Assembly (NCBI RefSeq): GCF_001597745.1
Contig: NZ_LUHJ01000056.1
Coordinates: 1-63,782 of the forward strand
Direction: 5' to 3'
DNA: 63,782 bases
Source of the DNA: Anabaena sp. 4-3
Lineage (GTDB): Bacteria; Cyanobacteriota; Cyanobacteriia; Cyanobacteriales; Nostocaceae
Both the position numbers and the translations under genes were made by a program. The notes below the pieces were generated by a model. That model searched no databases and was not told the DNA's origin. It saw nothing but the letters and a program-made list of their open reading frames with translations. Below, piece by piece: positions 1 through 9,205 of this stretch (position 1 is the stretch's first letter; each line of letters starts with the position of its first letter).

Positions 1-21
1 GTCGCCGCCCAAAAATTCATC

Positions 22-58
22 TCGTCGCCTCTTCGGGTAGGCGAGAGGCTTCTTTTTG
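22..58 (+). terminator. Rho-independent terminator of an upstream gene outside the window
   Basis: A GC-rich stem with arms GCCTCT and AGAGGC is followed by the T-rich run TTCTTTTT. It is oriented to end a plus-strand transcript entering from the left, convergent with the minus-strand sdhA. The gene it serves is not in the window. Confidence 0.55.
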
Positions 59-111
59 ATTCAGCTAAGGGGGGTTAGGTTTCTCAAGTCCTGGTTGATT
101 TACAATCTGGG

Positions 112-1839
112 TTAATATTTTCTCTCCTGTGGTTCAAACATGGTAATTGCGACTGGGCGATATTGAATATCAATACCTGCGGGTGAATAGTAAGCCATTG
201 TATGCTTGAGGAAGTTAGCATCATCGCGTTGGGGATAATCTTCCCGGAAATGTGCGCCACGACTTTCTTGACGATTCAGGGCTGATGCTAAGATAGTTTG
301 TCCGACTACCATCAAACTTCTGAGTTCTAAAGCTTCAACTAATTCTGTATTCCAACAACTACCTTTATCATCTAAGTATATTTGTGTATATTGCTGCTGT
401 AATGCGGTAATTTTTTCCCAACCCTCAGTCATTAATTCCTCAGTACGGAAAACACCGCAAAACTGAGTCATGGAATCTTGAAAGCTTTGGCGTATTTGGT
501 TAATCCGGTATTGTCCAGGTTGTTCTAGTAAAGCTTGAATTTCTTGCTGGGCTTGTTTGATGTAACTTTTTTCATGGATGCTGGGTAACTTACGTTTCTG
601 CACATAATCAGCGATCGCCGCCCCAGTGCGTTTACCATAAACTACACATTCTAATAGAGAATTACTACCTAAACGATTCGCCCCGTGAACCGAAACACAA
701 GCCGTCTCACCAGCAGCAAAGAAACCCTCAACAAAACCATCGCCACTACTGCGGACTCTACCATCAGTATTGACAGGGATACCGCCCATGCAATAATGAA
801 TAGTGGGACGGACTGGCATAGGTTGAGTCACAGCATCCACACCGACTAAACGGTGAGCTTCTTCCCAACAGAAGGGAACACGACTCATAATTTTTTCTTT
901 GCCCATGTGGCGCAAATCCAGATAGACAAACGCACCGCCAGCACTACCATCAGGATTTATACCACGCCCGGCGCGAATTTCGTAGGCGATCGCCCGTGAA
1001 GTAATATCACGGGGGGCTAGTTCCATGCGACTGGGTGCGTAATTCGCCATAAAGCGATCGCCTTCTGAATTAATTAAATAAGCCCCTTCACCCCGCACAG
1101 CTTCCGAAATCAGCACCCCCACCGGATATAAACCCGTAGGATGGAACTGCACAAACTCCATATCTTCCAGGGGTAAACCTGCCAGTGCAGTCATCGCCAA
1201 ACCATCACCAGTGGAAGCATAATCATTAGAAGTGGTATTATAAACCCGACCATATCCCCCAGTGGCAAACATCACCGCCTTAGCGCGGACAACCTCAATA
1301 TGTCCATCTAGCAAGCGGTACATGACCAAACCTTTCGCCTCATTGTCTTCTAAAATCAGGCGCATCACATACCATTCTTGATATATCTGCACACCATAAC
1401 GGCGCAAATTATTCACTAATTCATGTAGAATAGCGTGACCTGTTTTATCTGCGGCGTAACAAGTACGGTTGTGAGAATGTCCCCCAAAAGCCCGTTGTGC
1501 AATCCGCCCATCCGGTAAACGGGAGAATAAAACCCCCAGATGTTCCAAATCAATCACCACATCCGGGGCTTCTTGGGCAAGAATTGCTACTGCATCTTGG
1601 TCTGCCAGATAATCAGAACCCTTAACAGTATCAAAGGCGTGAGCCTCCCAACAATCAGTAGAATCCACATTTTTTAATGTAGCAGCGATACCACCTTGAG
1701 CCGCAACCGAGTGAGAACGAATCGGATGGGTTTTAGCAACTATCGCCACTTTTAAACTAGGATCTGTGCGGGCAATTTCCACAGCCGCCCGACAACCCGC
1801 CAAGCCACCCCCGACAATAATCACATCATGTTCCAACAT
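112..1839 (-). CDS. sdhA: Succinate dehydrogenase / fumarate reductase flavoprotein subunit
   Basis: This is the FAD subunit that oxidises succinate to fumarate and feeds electrons to quinone in the cytoplasmic or thylakoid membrane. The N-terminus carries the dinucleotide-binding signature [10 protein letters not shown], followed by [10 protein letters not shown], whose His is the usual covalent FAD site. Substrate-site motifs HPTG, the catalytic-Arg region [11 protein letters not shown] and HYCMGG are all present. Length is about 575 residues, normal for the family. An in-frame ATG eight codons upstream (1863) is possible, but [12 protein letters not shown] fits the family N-terminus better. 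No sdhB or sdhC is adjacent, which is common in cyanobacteria. Confidence 0.95.
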   Translation of the reverse strand: MLEHDVIIVGGGLAGCRAAVEIARTDPSLKVAIVAKTHPIRSHSVAAQGGIAATLKNVDSTDCWEAHAFDTVKGSDYLADQDAVAILAQEAPDVVIDLEHLGVLFSRLPDGRIAQRAFGGHSHNRTCYAADKTGHAILHELVNNLRRYGVQIYQEWYVMRLILEDNEAKGLVMYRLLDGHIEVVRAKAVMFATGGYGRVYNTTSNDYASTGDGLAMTALAGLPLEDMEFVQFHPTGLYPVGVLISEAVRGEGAYLINSEGDRFMANYAPSRMELAPRDITSRAIAYEIRAGRGINPDGSAGGAFVYLDLRHMGKEKIMSRVPFCWEEAHRLVGVDAVTQPMPVRPTIHYCMGGIPVNTDGRVRSSGDGFVEGFFAAGETACVSVHGANRLGSNSLLECVVYGKRTGAAIADYVQKRKLPSIHEKSYIKQAQQEIQALLEQPGQYRINQIRQSFQDSMTQFCGVFRTEELMTEGWEKITALQQQYTQIYLDDKGSCWNTELVEALELRSLMVVGQTILASALNRQESRGAHFREDYPQRDDANFLKHTMAYYSPAGIDIQYRPVAITMFEPQERKY

Positions 1840-1935
1840 ACTTAATTCCCGACTGCAAAACACTCAGTTCTATTGTAGAGATGACTTGAGAAACATCAGG
1901 GATTGGGGACTGGGTATTGGGGAGTGGGTGAAATA

Positions 1936-1998
1936 TTGGCTTCCTCCGCTTCCTCATCCTCCTCATCCTCCTCATCCCCCTCATCCCCACACCCCATT
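1936..1998. repeat. Short tandem repeat, CCTCATCCT-type nonamer
   Basis: About six degenerate copies of a nine-base unit (CCTCATCCT drifting to CCCCTCATC) lie between sdhA and the small membrane protein gene. Similar short tandem repeats occur elsewhere in the window (near 43350 and 56520) and are typical of Nostoc intergenic DNA. Short reading frames through it are artefacts. Confidence 0.7.
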
Positions 1999-2000
1999 CC

Positions 2001-2318
2001 TCAGCTAGTTGCTTGTACAGGTTTTTGTTGGGAAACATTACCAGGAATCGGTTGAGTCTTCGTACCTGGTTCTACGGCGGTTAATTCAATGTGATTTAAA
2101 AGTGTAGTCACAAACGCGAACAACAAGAAAGGAAGAGATAATAAAACCACCAAACCCACCGTAGCTAAAGCATACACTGGTCTTCTTGCGCCCATCAGTG
2201 CTAAAGCTGATGCTAAACTGACGACAATCGTGATTAACCACACTATTATTTGACCGTAGATATCACCAAAAGTCAGGGTGCAGACAAACCGATAGTTTTG
2301 ATTAGGATTTTTATTCAT
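2001..2318 (-). CDS. Conserved small membrane protein, function unknown
   Basis: A 105-residue protein with two hydrophobic segments, near residues 23-43 (IIVWLITIVVSLASALALMG) and 50-75, and a polar Gln/Pro/Thr-rich tail. I do not recognise a named family; the two-helix layout suggests an integral membrane protein with a soluble C-terminus. It begins with an ATG and lies upstream of sdhA on the same strand, separated by a repeat-rich spacer of about 160 bp. Its distance from psaB and the psaB terminator suggest its own transcript. Confidence 0.6.
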   Translation of the reverse strand: MNKNPNQNYRFVCTLTFGDIYGQIIVWLITIVVSLASALALMGARRPVYALATVGLVVLLSLPFLLFAFVTTLLNHIELTAVEPGTKTQPIPGNVSQQKPVQATS

Positions 2319-2577
2319 GACGATTCCCTCAAGTTTATCCTATAGGTTCTACGTTAGAGCCATGTTTGGCTAGCAAACAATTTCTAAATATTTTTGCAAG
2401 GTTTGTAATATCACGTTACAATCTCGCTTTTTTGTTACCTATTGTAATTTCTAGATAGTTGTAACTAAATAAATTTCAGGTAATTAATGCTACGAATGTT
2501 TTAAAATAAAAATCTATAACCTACAATTTTTTTGCATCATTTTATTCGTGTAAGTTCACTACAATTTTAGGTAAAAT
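2319..2577. other. Intergenic region between the small membrane protein gene and psaB
   Basis: AT-rich spacer. It should contain the minus-strand promoter of the 105-residue membrane protein. Apart from the psaB terminator at its right edge, I see no gene, RNA or repeat in it. Confidence 0.5.
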
Positions 2578-2609
2578 AAAAATCCCCCTTTAATGGCAAT
2601 AAAGGAGGA
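2573..2609 (-). terminator. Rho-independent terminator of psaB
   Basis: On the minus strand, about 33 bases past the psaB stop, a ten-base-pair stem (arms TCCTCCTTTA and TAAAGGGGGA, one G-U pair, seven-base loop) is followed by TTTTTATTTT. Position, stem and U-tract make a textbook terminator. Confidence 0.85.
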
Positions 2610-2642
2610 TGATGGCTCAAGGGTCAGAGAAAAATCAAAACT

Positions 2643-4871
2643 TTATCCAAATTTACCGGCTGTGGAGGCTATGAGAAAGGCTGCATAGGTGAGGACATAG
2701 CCCACGGTAAAGTGTGCTAAACCTACTAACCAACCTTGCACAATTGACATCGCTACAGGCTTATCTTTCCAACGCACTAAGTTAGCTAATGGTGTGCGTT
2801 CATGCGCCCAAACTAGGGTTTCTATTAATTCTTGCCAATAACCACGCCAGCTAATCAGGAACATGAAACCAGTCGCCCAAACTAGGTGTCCAAATAGGAA
2901 CATCCACGCCCAAACTGAGAGGTTACTTGTACCGTAGGGGTTATAACCGTTGATTAATTGTGCAGAGTTCGCCCACAGGTAATCTCGCAACCAACCCATC
3001 AAATATGTTGAGCTTTCGTTAAACTGGGCTATATTACCTTGCCAAACTCCTAAATGCTTCCAATGCCAGTAGAATGTTACCCAACCCAAGAGGTTTAACA
3101 TCCAGAAGAAGGCGAGGAAAAATGATTGTTCCCAAGCGGAGGTTTGACAAGTACCACCGCGTCCAGGCCCATCACAGGGGAAGGTGAAACCAAAGTCTTT
3201 TTTATCGGGGAATAGCTTACTCGCACGGGCATCTAATGCACCTTTCACACATATTAATGTAGTAGTGTGCAGACCGAGTGCGATCGCATGATGTACTAAG
3301 AAATCTCCAGGCCCTATAGTTAAAAACAGGGAGTTAGTACCGGAGTTAATCGCATCTAACCACCCAGGCAGCCAAACGTTGCCGTGGTTGGGGTAAGCTG
3401 TAAAAGCAATGCTGTGAGGATTAGATAACAGAGTATCCATACCATACAGCAATTTACCGTGAGCAGATTGGATAAATTGAGCAAATACTGGCTCAATCAA
3501 AATCTGCTTTTCAGGGGTACCGAAAGCAACTACTACGTCGTTGTGAACGTATAAGCCCAGTGTATGGAAACCTAAGAATAACGACACCCAACTTAAGTGA
3601 GAGATAATCGCTTCCTTATGTTGGAGGACTCGATCTAATACGTTACCTCGGTTTTGTTCTGGGTCATAGTCCCTTACCCAGAAAATCGCCGCGTGGGCAA
3701 ATGCCCCAATCATCAAGAAACCGGCTATATATTGATGATGGGTGTATAGTGCTGCTTGGGTGGTGTAGTCCTTAGCCATGAAGGCGTAAGGAGGTAACGA
3801 GTACATGTGTTGCGCTACCAAGGAAGTTGCGGTTCCTAAAGCGGCGAGGTGAATACTTAATTGGAAGTGCAGAGAGTTGTTATAGGTATCATACAGCCCG
3901 TAGTGGGGCAGGTTAAACTGACCTTCGGTGCGGATGCCAAAGAAATTTCTAGCGTTTAGCATTTCTTTGATACTGTGACCGATACCGAAGTTAGTGCGGT
4001 ATTGATGACCGGCGATAATGAAAATAACTGCGATCGCTAAATGGTGATGTGCCATATCAGTCAACCACAGAGATTCTGTCTGAGGATGGAAGCCACCCAA
4101 AAACGTTAAAATCGCCGTTCCCGAACCTTGAGAAGTGCCAAAGATATGTGCTGCTGTATCGGGATTTTGAGCATACACACCCCAATTACCAGTCCAGAAA
4201 GGTGTTAACCCGGCCGGGTGAGGTAACGTTGTCAAGAAATTATCCCAACCAACATGAACCCCACGAGACTCAGGTATTGCAACGTGGATTAAATGACCCG
4301 CCCAAGCCAAAGAACTGACACCAAATAAACCCGCCAAGTGATGGTTAAGACGAGGTTCAGCACTCTTAAACCAAGTTAAACTAGGACGGTATTTCGGCTG
4401 TAAATGTAACCAACCAGCAAATAGAAATACTGCTGCTAACAACAACAGGAACACCGAACCAACATACAAATCATTATTGGTTCGCATCCCAATGGTATAC
4501 CACCAGTGATAAACACCAGAGTAAGCAATGTTAACTGGATAGTTAGCACCACCTTGGGTAAAAGCTTCTACAGCTGGTTTACCAAAATGAGGATCCCAAA
4601 TCGCATGGGCGATAGGACGAATATGTAAGGGATCTTTAATCCACTGTTCAAAGTTACCTTGCCAAGCTACGTGGAACAACAAGCTAGAAGCCCAGAGGAA
4701 AATTATCGCTACATGACCAAAGTGAGTAGCAAAGATTTTCTGATATAAATTTTCCTCAGTTATCCCATCATGGCTTTCAAAATCGTTACCTTGCGCCATC
4801 GCATACCAGATGCGCCGCGTAGTTGGATCTTGAGCAAGATCCTGGCTAAATTTAGGATATTTCGCTGCCAT
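2643..4871 (-). CDS. psaB: Photosystem I P700 chlorophyll a apoprotein A2, solitary copy
   Basis: One of the two core subunits of photosystem I, binding half of P700, A0, a phylloquinone and the FX cluster in the thylakoid. The 742-residue length and ends ([32 protein letters not shown]) are those of PsaB. The FX-binding stretch [12 protein letters not shown] and the last-helix block [19 protein letters not shown] with the expected P700 His and A0 Met are intact. Psa genes normally form a psaA-psaB operon. Here psaB stands alone, behind a PsaX-like gene on the same strand. It differs from the usual cyanobacterial PsaB as I remember it at several conserved places, for instance [10 protein letters not shown] near residue 338 where QLGWHLACLG is usual, and HQYRTN for HMYRTN. 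Solitary second psaB copies (psaB2) are known in Nostoc/Anabaena; this is probably one. Confidence 0.95.
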   Translation of the reverse strand: MAAKYPKFSQDLAQDPTTRRIWYAMAQGNDFESHDGITEENLYQKIFATHFGHVAIIFLWASSLLFHVAWQGNFEQWIKDPLHIRPIAHAIWDPHFGKPAVEAFTQGGANYPVNIAYSGVYHWWYTIGMRTNNDLYVGSVFLLLLAAVFLFAGWLHLQPKYRPSLTWFKSAEPRLNHHLAGLFGVSSLAWAGHLIHVAIPESRGVHVGWDNFLTTLPHPAGLTPFWTGNWGVYAQNPDTAAHIFGTSQGSGTAILTFLGGFHPQTESLWLTDMAHHHLAIAVIFIIAGHQYRTNFGIGHSIKEMLNARNFFGIRTEGQFNLPHYGLYDTYNNSLHFQLSIHLAALGTATSLVAQHMYSLPPYAFMAKDYTTQAALYTHHQYIAGFLMIGAFAHAAIFWVRDYDPEQNRGNVLDRVLQHKEAIISHLSWVSLFLGFHTLGLYVHNDVVVAFGTPEKQILIEPVFAQFIQSAHGKLLYGMDTLLSNPHSIAFTAYPNHGNVWLPGWLDAINSGTNSLFLTIGPGDFLVHHAIALGLHTTTLICVKGALDARASKLFPDKKDFGFTFPCDGPGRGGTCQTSAWEQSFFLAFFWMLNLLGWVTFYWHWKHLGVWQGNIAQFNESSTYLMGWLRDYLWANSAQLINGYNPYGTSNLSVWAWMFLFGHLVWATGFMFLISWRGYWQELIETLVWAHERTPLANLVRWKDKPVAMSIVQGWLVGLAHFTVGYVLTYAAFLIASTAGKFG

Positions 4872-5276
4872 GTATTTTAATCACATCCTTTTCACAAACT
4901 CAAGCAATTTGCTATTGCTAATGAGCTAGCACCGCTACGCCGAAGTCAAAATTCAAAAAAATGGTTGGCTTATTTCCGCCGTACTGTACTAGCAACCATT
5001 GGCGATTGAGTTACCACCTTTTTACTTTTCTTAATAGAAACGATGGCATTGATAAAGTTCAACAGGCTGAGTTCAGGAAATTAGATTTCCAGGCAATTTT
5101 TTCTAATTCGTCTCTATAAATAAACAAATTAACTACTACTAATTCCATCACACTAAAGAAAGAGATTACAACTAATTTCATTGGTAGTGTGGTATACGCC
5201 TCAAAGCTGAAGAGTTGCATTAAATGCCGTCATTACTTCAGCTAGTAAACTGGTATCCTGAAAATGAGATGATTTT
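4872..5276. other. Leader region between the PsaX-like gene and psaB
   Basis: About 400 bp, AT-rich, with no reading frame I can support. It probably holds a promoter or long 5' leader for psaB. A short repeat-like stretch, GCTAGCACCGCTACGCCGAAG, lies near 4925-4944. Confidence 0.4.
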
Positions 5277-5492
5277 TTATGGATTGATCAGTCCGTAGTA
5301 AATAGCAACCACGAAGAAAAATGCTGAGAATAACAGAATAAAAACGCTACGGACAATAAAAGAGAATATATTATTTTTTGTTTGGTGGATTTTCTCAAAA
5401 AAACTAGCTTTTAAAGCTGTATTCTCGTCAAAATTATGTTGATTTGAGGAAAGTTCCCCTTCATCTAATATGGATTTATTGTTGTGTTTCAT
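5277..5492 (-). CDS. Small single-helix membrane protein resembling photosystem I subunit PsaX
   Basis: A 71-residue protein with a polar N-terminus of about 45 residues and one C-terminal membrane helix. The helix aligns without gaps to the PsaX signature as I remember it (FRTxWALLLLAINFLVAAYYF): here VRSVFILLFSAFFFVVAIYY, with R, LL, A, F, V, A and YY in register, about nine identities in 21. The Asn that in PsaX is reported to bind a chlorophyll aligns with Phe. PsaX itself is only about 40 residues, so this protein has an added N-terminal domain. It lies 405 bp upstream of the solitary psaB on the same strand. The PsaX link is inference from a short hydrophobic match, strengthened by the neighbour. 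The ATG start has only a weak ribosome binding site. Confidence 0.55.
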   Translation of the reverse strand: MKHNNKSILDEGELSSNQHNFDENTALKASFFEKIHQTKNNIFSFIVRSVFILLFSAFFFVVAIYYGLINP

Positions 5493-5852
5493 AAATTTAT
5501 CTTCAGATTCATCTGACTATCTTCTTGTTATATTTCCTAAATTCAAATTTTCACTACATCATTCTTCCGAACTACTTTAGTTGAACTGATGATTTTGCTC
5601 AGGGGTGACTCAGAGTAAAGTTAGGATGTAAGTGTGAACACACATTGTTATTCTCTTGTAGAGTACGGCAGTAGATAGAATTTGGGAAAAATTAACAGCT
5701 TATTGACATCTGATGTACCCTACTGATGCGCTAGTTGCATACATCCTGAATGTAAAACCTTTCATTTGACAGAGGTGAAAATTGATAGCAGCAATTACCG
5801 TGCTGATTAGGGGCATTGTTAGCTGTGATTATTAGCTGAGATGAATTTAATT
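5493..5852. other. Divergent promoter region between the PsaX-like gene and ndhI
   Basis: About 350 bp between two divergent genes, so it should carry promoters for both. It contains the palindrome GTGTGAACACAC at 5632-5643, a possible operator. I found no clear NtcA box (GTA-N8-TAC). Confidence 0.4.
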
Positions 5853-6449
5853 ATGTTTAAATTTTTACAGCAAGTAGGCGATTATATCCAACATTCATTT
5901 TTAGCAGGTAGATATATAGGACAAGGGCTATCGGTGACATTTGACCATCTCAACCGTCGTCCCATTACTGTACAATATCCTTATGAAAAACTCATTCCCT
6001 CTGAACGTTTCCGAGGGAGAATTCACTTTGAATATGATAAGTGTATATCGTGTGAAGTGTGTGTACGGGTATGTCCGATTAATTTACCTGTAGTGGATTG
6101 GGAATTTGATAAAGTCAACAAAAAGAAAAAACTTAATCACTACAGTATTGATTTTGGAGTCTGTATTTTTTGCGGTAACTGTGTGGAATACTGCCCGACA
6201 AATTGTATATCCTTTACTGAAGAATACGAAATCAGCACTTATGACCGCCATCATTTAAACTACGATAATGTAGCGATGGGAAGACTACCGTATAAAGTAA
6301 CTAATGACCCAATGGTTACACCATTGAGAGAATTAGTCTACTTGCCAGAGGGAGTATTTAACCCCCATGAAGTTCCTGATAATGCTCATCGAGCCGGTCG
6401 ATTGCCATCAGAGATTTTAGCACAAAATTTAGAAAATAATCATCACTAA
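5853..6449 (+). CDS. ndhI: NAD(P)H-quinone oxidoreductase subunit I, probable second copy
   Basis: The ferredoxin-like subunit of the cyanobacterial NDH-1 complex, which passes electrons from ferredoxin to plastoquinone in cyclic electron flow and respiration. Two 4Fe-4S motifs are clear: [12 protein letters not shown] (Cys64, 67, 70, 74 from the chosen start) and [12 protein letters not shown] (Cys104, 107, 110, 114). The N-terminal amphipathic region and the block [23 protein letters not shown] match NdhI. Length is about 198 residues. I chose the ATG giving [11 protein letters not shown] because NdhI proteins start this way; an ATG four codons earlier (5841) is the alternative. NdhI is normally encoded in ndhA-I-G-E. 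Here it is alone, beside psaB, which suggests a paralogue for an alternative NDH-1/PSI cyclic route. Confidence 0.9.
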   Translation: MFKFLQQVGDYIQHSFLAGRYIGQGLSVTFDHLNRRPITVQYPYEKLIPSERFRGRIHFEYDKCISCEVCVRVCPINLPVVDWEFDKVNKKKKLNHYSIDFGVCIFCGNCVEYCPTNCISFTEEYEISTYDRHHLNYDNVAMGRLPYKVTNDPMVTPLRELVYLPEGVFNPHEVPDNAHRAGRLPSEILAQNLENNHH

Positions 6450-6574
6450 GAATCTAGGCAGAAATTAAAGCTGAGAGTGAGGAGTTTAGCCGTAAACATC
6501 ATTAAATATTCAGGTATTTATCCCTTGTTCAAACCTATAAATTGATAAGTGTTAATTCTAGCATTCACAACCAC

Positions 6575-7171
6575 ATGAAATTACTAAAAGGCAATTCTAC
6601 TAAACAGTTGATCAATACAATCGGAATTGTTGGGGTGAGTGCAGCGATCGCACTCTCTCTTTATCCCCAAATCAACAAACCAGCAACGGCTAAAAGCATC
6701 ACTCAAAATTCTCCGCCTGAGATTACTAACCCCCAAACCCAGCTAAATCCGATTGATCAGATATTTGTCTTAGAAGCAACTCAAGCCGGAATTGCAGAGA
6801 TTGAAATGGCAAAAATGGCATTACAAAAAACTCAGAATAATACCATTAAAGAATATGCCCAACTAATGATTAAAAATCATACAGAAGCTAATCAAGAATT
6901 AAACGGATTAGCTAGCCAAAAAGGTATTACTTCCCCAACCGATACAGCCCCTAAGCATCAAGCCATCATTGCCCAATTATCACAATTATCTGATAGTAAT
7001 TTTGACCAAGCATACATTAACGAAGCCGGAATCAACGGACAGATGGAAAATCTAATTATTCATACCCGTCAATTACAGTTAGGTGAAGATCCAGACTTAA
7101 AAGCCTTCGCCGTCAAAAATATCCGCCTCATAGATGCAAACTTGCAAATGATTTCCGCACTATCAATATAG
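6575..7171 (+). CDS. DUF4142 (ferritin-like fold) secreted protein
   Basis: A 198-residue protein with an N-terminal hydrophobic signal (roughly residues 10-30, IGIVGVSAAIALSLYP) followed by a helical DUF4142 domain (about residues 60-195; DQIFVLEATQAGIAEIEMAKMAL and NHTEANQELNGLA are recognisable). DUF4142 proteins are predicted periplasmic or outer-membrane four-helix proteins of unknown role, often stress-linked. An in-frame TTG at 6542 would add eleven residues; the ATG gives a better signal peptide. It follows ndhI by about 125 bp on the same strand and may be cotranscribed, without an obvious functional tie. Confidence 0.8.
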   Translation: MKLLKGNSTKQLINTIGIVGVSAAIALSLYPQINKPATAKSITQNSPPEITNPQTQLNPIDQIFVLEATQAGIAEIEMAKMALQKTQNNTIKEYAQLMIKNHTEANQELNGLASQKGITSPTDTAPKHQAIIAQLSQLSDSNFDQAYINEAGINGQMENLIIHTRQLQLGEDPDLKAFAVKNIRLIDANLQMISALSI

Positions 7172-7289
7172 TAAGGAGTAAAGAGTAGGGAAGAAAGATT
7201 TTCATCGTATTTCTTGCGCCTAAAAAAGCGGGTTCCGCCTTAGCTGTGTGCGCGAACCTGGAAAAATCTTCTTCACCAACACGAAAAAA

Positions 7290-9044
7290 TTAACGCGACA
7301 CATCTACCCCCAAAGTAAATTCATCAAATTTCACCACATCCGCATCAGGTTTGCGGGTATCAAAACGATAGCTACTAACCGTCCCACTCCCAGTATCAAA
7401 AATACTAAAAACCGTAATCTCATTACTAGCAATATAAGGCATTATCTGACCATCTTCCCCCACCAAAGGATTAATTGTCGGTGAAACAGGTTCTAAACCA
7501 TTCGGGTCGCCAACTGCTGTATAATCTTCCTGATAACCAACAGGAACTTCCCGTTTTTTACCATTCCAAGCAGCACCATAAGAATTACCAACATTAGATG
7601 TTTCTAAAAAGTGCATCCCACTTTGACTGATAAAACGATTCCATAAATGGGAATGACCAAAAAAGACAAGTTGCACCTTAGCAGCCTCTAATAAAGGAAT
7701 CACATCACGAATAATATAATCTGAGTGCTTAGGATACTCATAACGCACATCTGTAATTTTCCCCTCAGCGTCCCTTGCAATTATTTGTACAGGTTCAGTG
7801 TAAGCCGGAACGATATTATCACCCAGGGTATGGGGTGGATGATGAAACATCACAACTTTGTATTTAGCTTGTTGAAATTCTGGGCTATTGAGTTCTTTAA
7901 CTAACCAATTATACTGCTCACTACCTTTAGTAATGGGTTCATAAATTACCTGCCCATAACCCCAATTTTCTGGTTGATTTAAATCTTTTTCTGTTTCTTT
8001 ATATCTCCCCTTATAAGGTGAGTCTAATTTAGCAGTCCGCCACATATTAGTAACGTACAGAACCACTAAACGCACATCACCAAAACTAACTGCATAATAC
8101 CTTTTACCACCCTCTTGACTTTCGGGTAGGGTAAAAATTTCTTCGTAGGTAACTGTATTAAAAGAATTATCGATTAAAGATTTACCGCTATAAAGTCTTT
8201 GAGCAACAGCACGGGGAATAGTATCATTAAACTCATCATCTAAACTGCCCGTTCTGCCCAACCTACCCATCACTTCATGATTGCCAATGCAAGTAAATAA
8301 CGGTGCGTGTTGAATAATTTGCCCACCAGTGTAAACTATGTTTTGGTCATGATAATTCATTTCATAGTGGGCGCGACCTTGCAAACCAGGAAATAACGCA
8401 TTTCCCCGATTATCATCAAACCATTCCGAGGCACGGTCAGGCACATTAACCAAATCACCAGCAAACCAAACAGCATCAACTTTTCCGATAGTTTCTACAA
8501 CTTTTTGTAGGTTTGCAGGTGCCATTGGTTTAAGTTGATGGTCAGAAGTCAGGAGAATTTTTTGCGGTGTACCTGATAGGGGTGTGGGTGCAAGAGTAAA
8601 AACATCACTGCTAATACTTTTACCGTCTTCTCTCTCACTTGTCACCCGATAATTAACCCGCACACCAGGAGTTAACCCAGTCACCTCAGCTTCATGTCGC
8701 CAGATATCACGCTGCACAGGTTGTGAATAAACCTCTCCGACTTGGGTTTGGTTTCCTACCCTAGAATTTTGGTCTTCTCGTGTGCGGCTAAGTTTAGTAG
8801 TAGTAGCTGTAACCCTGTGCTGTAAATTGTCACCATAGCTAACTGTATGCTGACTACCAGCAAACTCAGTAAACCAAACTACTCTAACTGAATTCCCAGT
8901 TGGTAATTGCAAAAATGGGTCAGTCAGCAGTTGCGGTGCTGATATCATAGTGGTTTGCCCAAAAGAATGCACATTAATCAGCGTAAAGCATAGAGCAAAC
9001 ACCAGAGCATATCTTAATAGCTTACCTTTAATAGCGAATATCAA
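7290..9044 (-). CDS. Secreted metallophosphoesterase, purple-acid-phosphatase-like
   Basis: A phosphatase of about 584 residues: signal peptide, an N-terminal fibronectin-like domain (about residues 40-160), then a calcineurin-type metallophosphoesterase domain. Metal-binding blocks appear in order: TSDHQ, GDLVN (near 195), GNHE (near 250), HHPPH (near 402) and GHSHLW (near 465). The first block is less canonical than the usual GDxG/GDWG. Substrate is unknown; secreted members often scavenge phosphate from esters. An ATG at 9125 exists, but the extra 27 residues read through the common Nostoc repeat coding LSHAEAQRRREEE. I therefore place the start at the TTG at 9044, just after GAGGAGGAGG, which gives a clean signal peptide. 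The start is uncertain. Confidence 0.8.
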   Translation of the reverse strand: MIFAIKGKLLRYALVFALCFTLINVHSFGQTTMISAPQLLTDPFLQLPTGNSVRVVWFTEFAGSQHTVSYGDNLQHRVTATTTKLSRTREDQNSRVGNQTQVGEVYSQPVQRDIWRHEAEVTGLTPGVRVNYRVTSEREDGKSISSDVFTLAPTPLSGTPQKILLTSDHQLKPMAPANLQKVVETIGKVDAVWFAGDLVNVPDRASEWFDDNRGNALFPGLQGRAHYEMNYHDQNIVYTGGQIIQHAPLFTCIGNHEVMGRLGRTGSLDDEFNDTIPRAVAQRLYSGKSLIDNSFNTVTYEEIFTLPESQEGGKRYYAVSFGDVRLVVLYVTNMWRTAKLDSPYKGRYKETEKDLNQPENWGYGQVIYEPITKGSEQYNWLVKELNSPEFQQAKYKVVMFHHPPHTLGDNIVPAYTEPVQIIARDAEGKITDVRYEYPKHSDYIIRDVIPLLEAAKVQLVFFGHSHLWNRFISQSGMHFLETSNVGNSYGAAWNGKKREVPVGYQEDYTAVGDPNGLEPVSPTINPLVGEDGQIMPYIASNEITVFSIFDTGSGTVSSYRFDTRKPDADVVKFDEFTLGVDVSR

Positions 9045-9045
9045 A

Positions 9046-9087
9046 ACCTCCTCCTCTCTGCGCCTTTGCGCCTCTGCGTGAGATAAT
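9046..9087. repeat. Dispersed Nostoc repeat (CTCTGCGCCTTTGCGCCTCTGCG type)
   Basis: A copy of the widespread cyanobacterial short repeat with core GCGCCTTTGCGCCTCTGCG. It overlaps the 5' end of the metallophosphoesterase reading frame, where it translates as HAEAQRRREE, a hallmark of false N-terminal extensions. Confidence 0.65.
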
Positions 9088-9205
9088 CTAGCAATTACCA
9101 TCACTGTGAAGCAACACCACCCCAAAAGCTTGCAATTTGAGAAAATAGTACATTAAGTTGAGTATCACCAAACTCACTTGATATCCTCATTTCCTCTAGG
9201 AAAAT

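Noticed and set aside
2643-6449. Part of a far-red light photoacclimation cluster
   Set aside because: No phytochrome or response-regulator genes, no psaA, psb or apc paralogues are nearby; only psaB and a PsaX-like gene are present.
9045-9125. N-terminal extension of the metallophosphoesterase from the ATG at 9125
   Set aside because: The added residues read through a dispersed Nostoc repeat (HAEAQRRREE), and the frame after it begins with a clean signal peptide.
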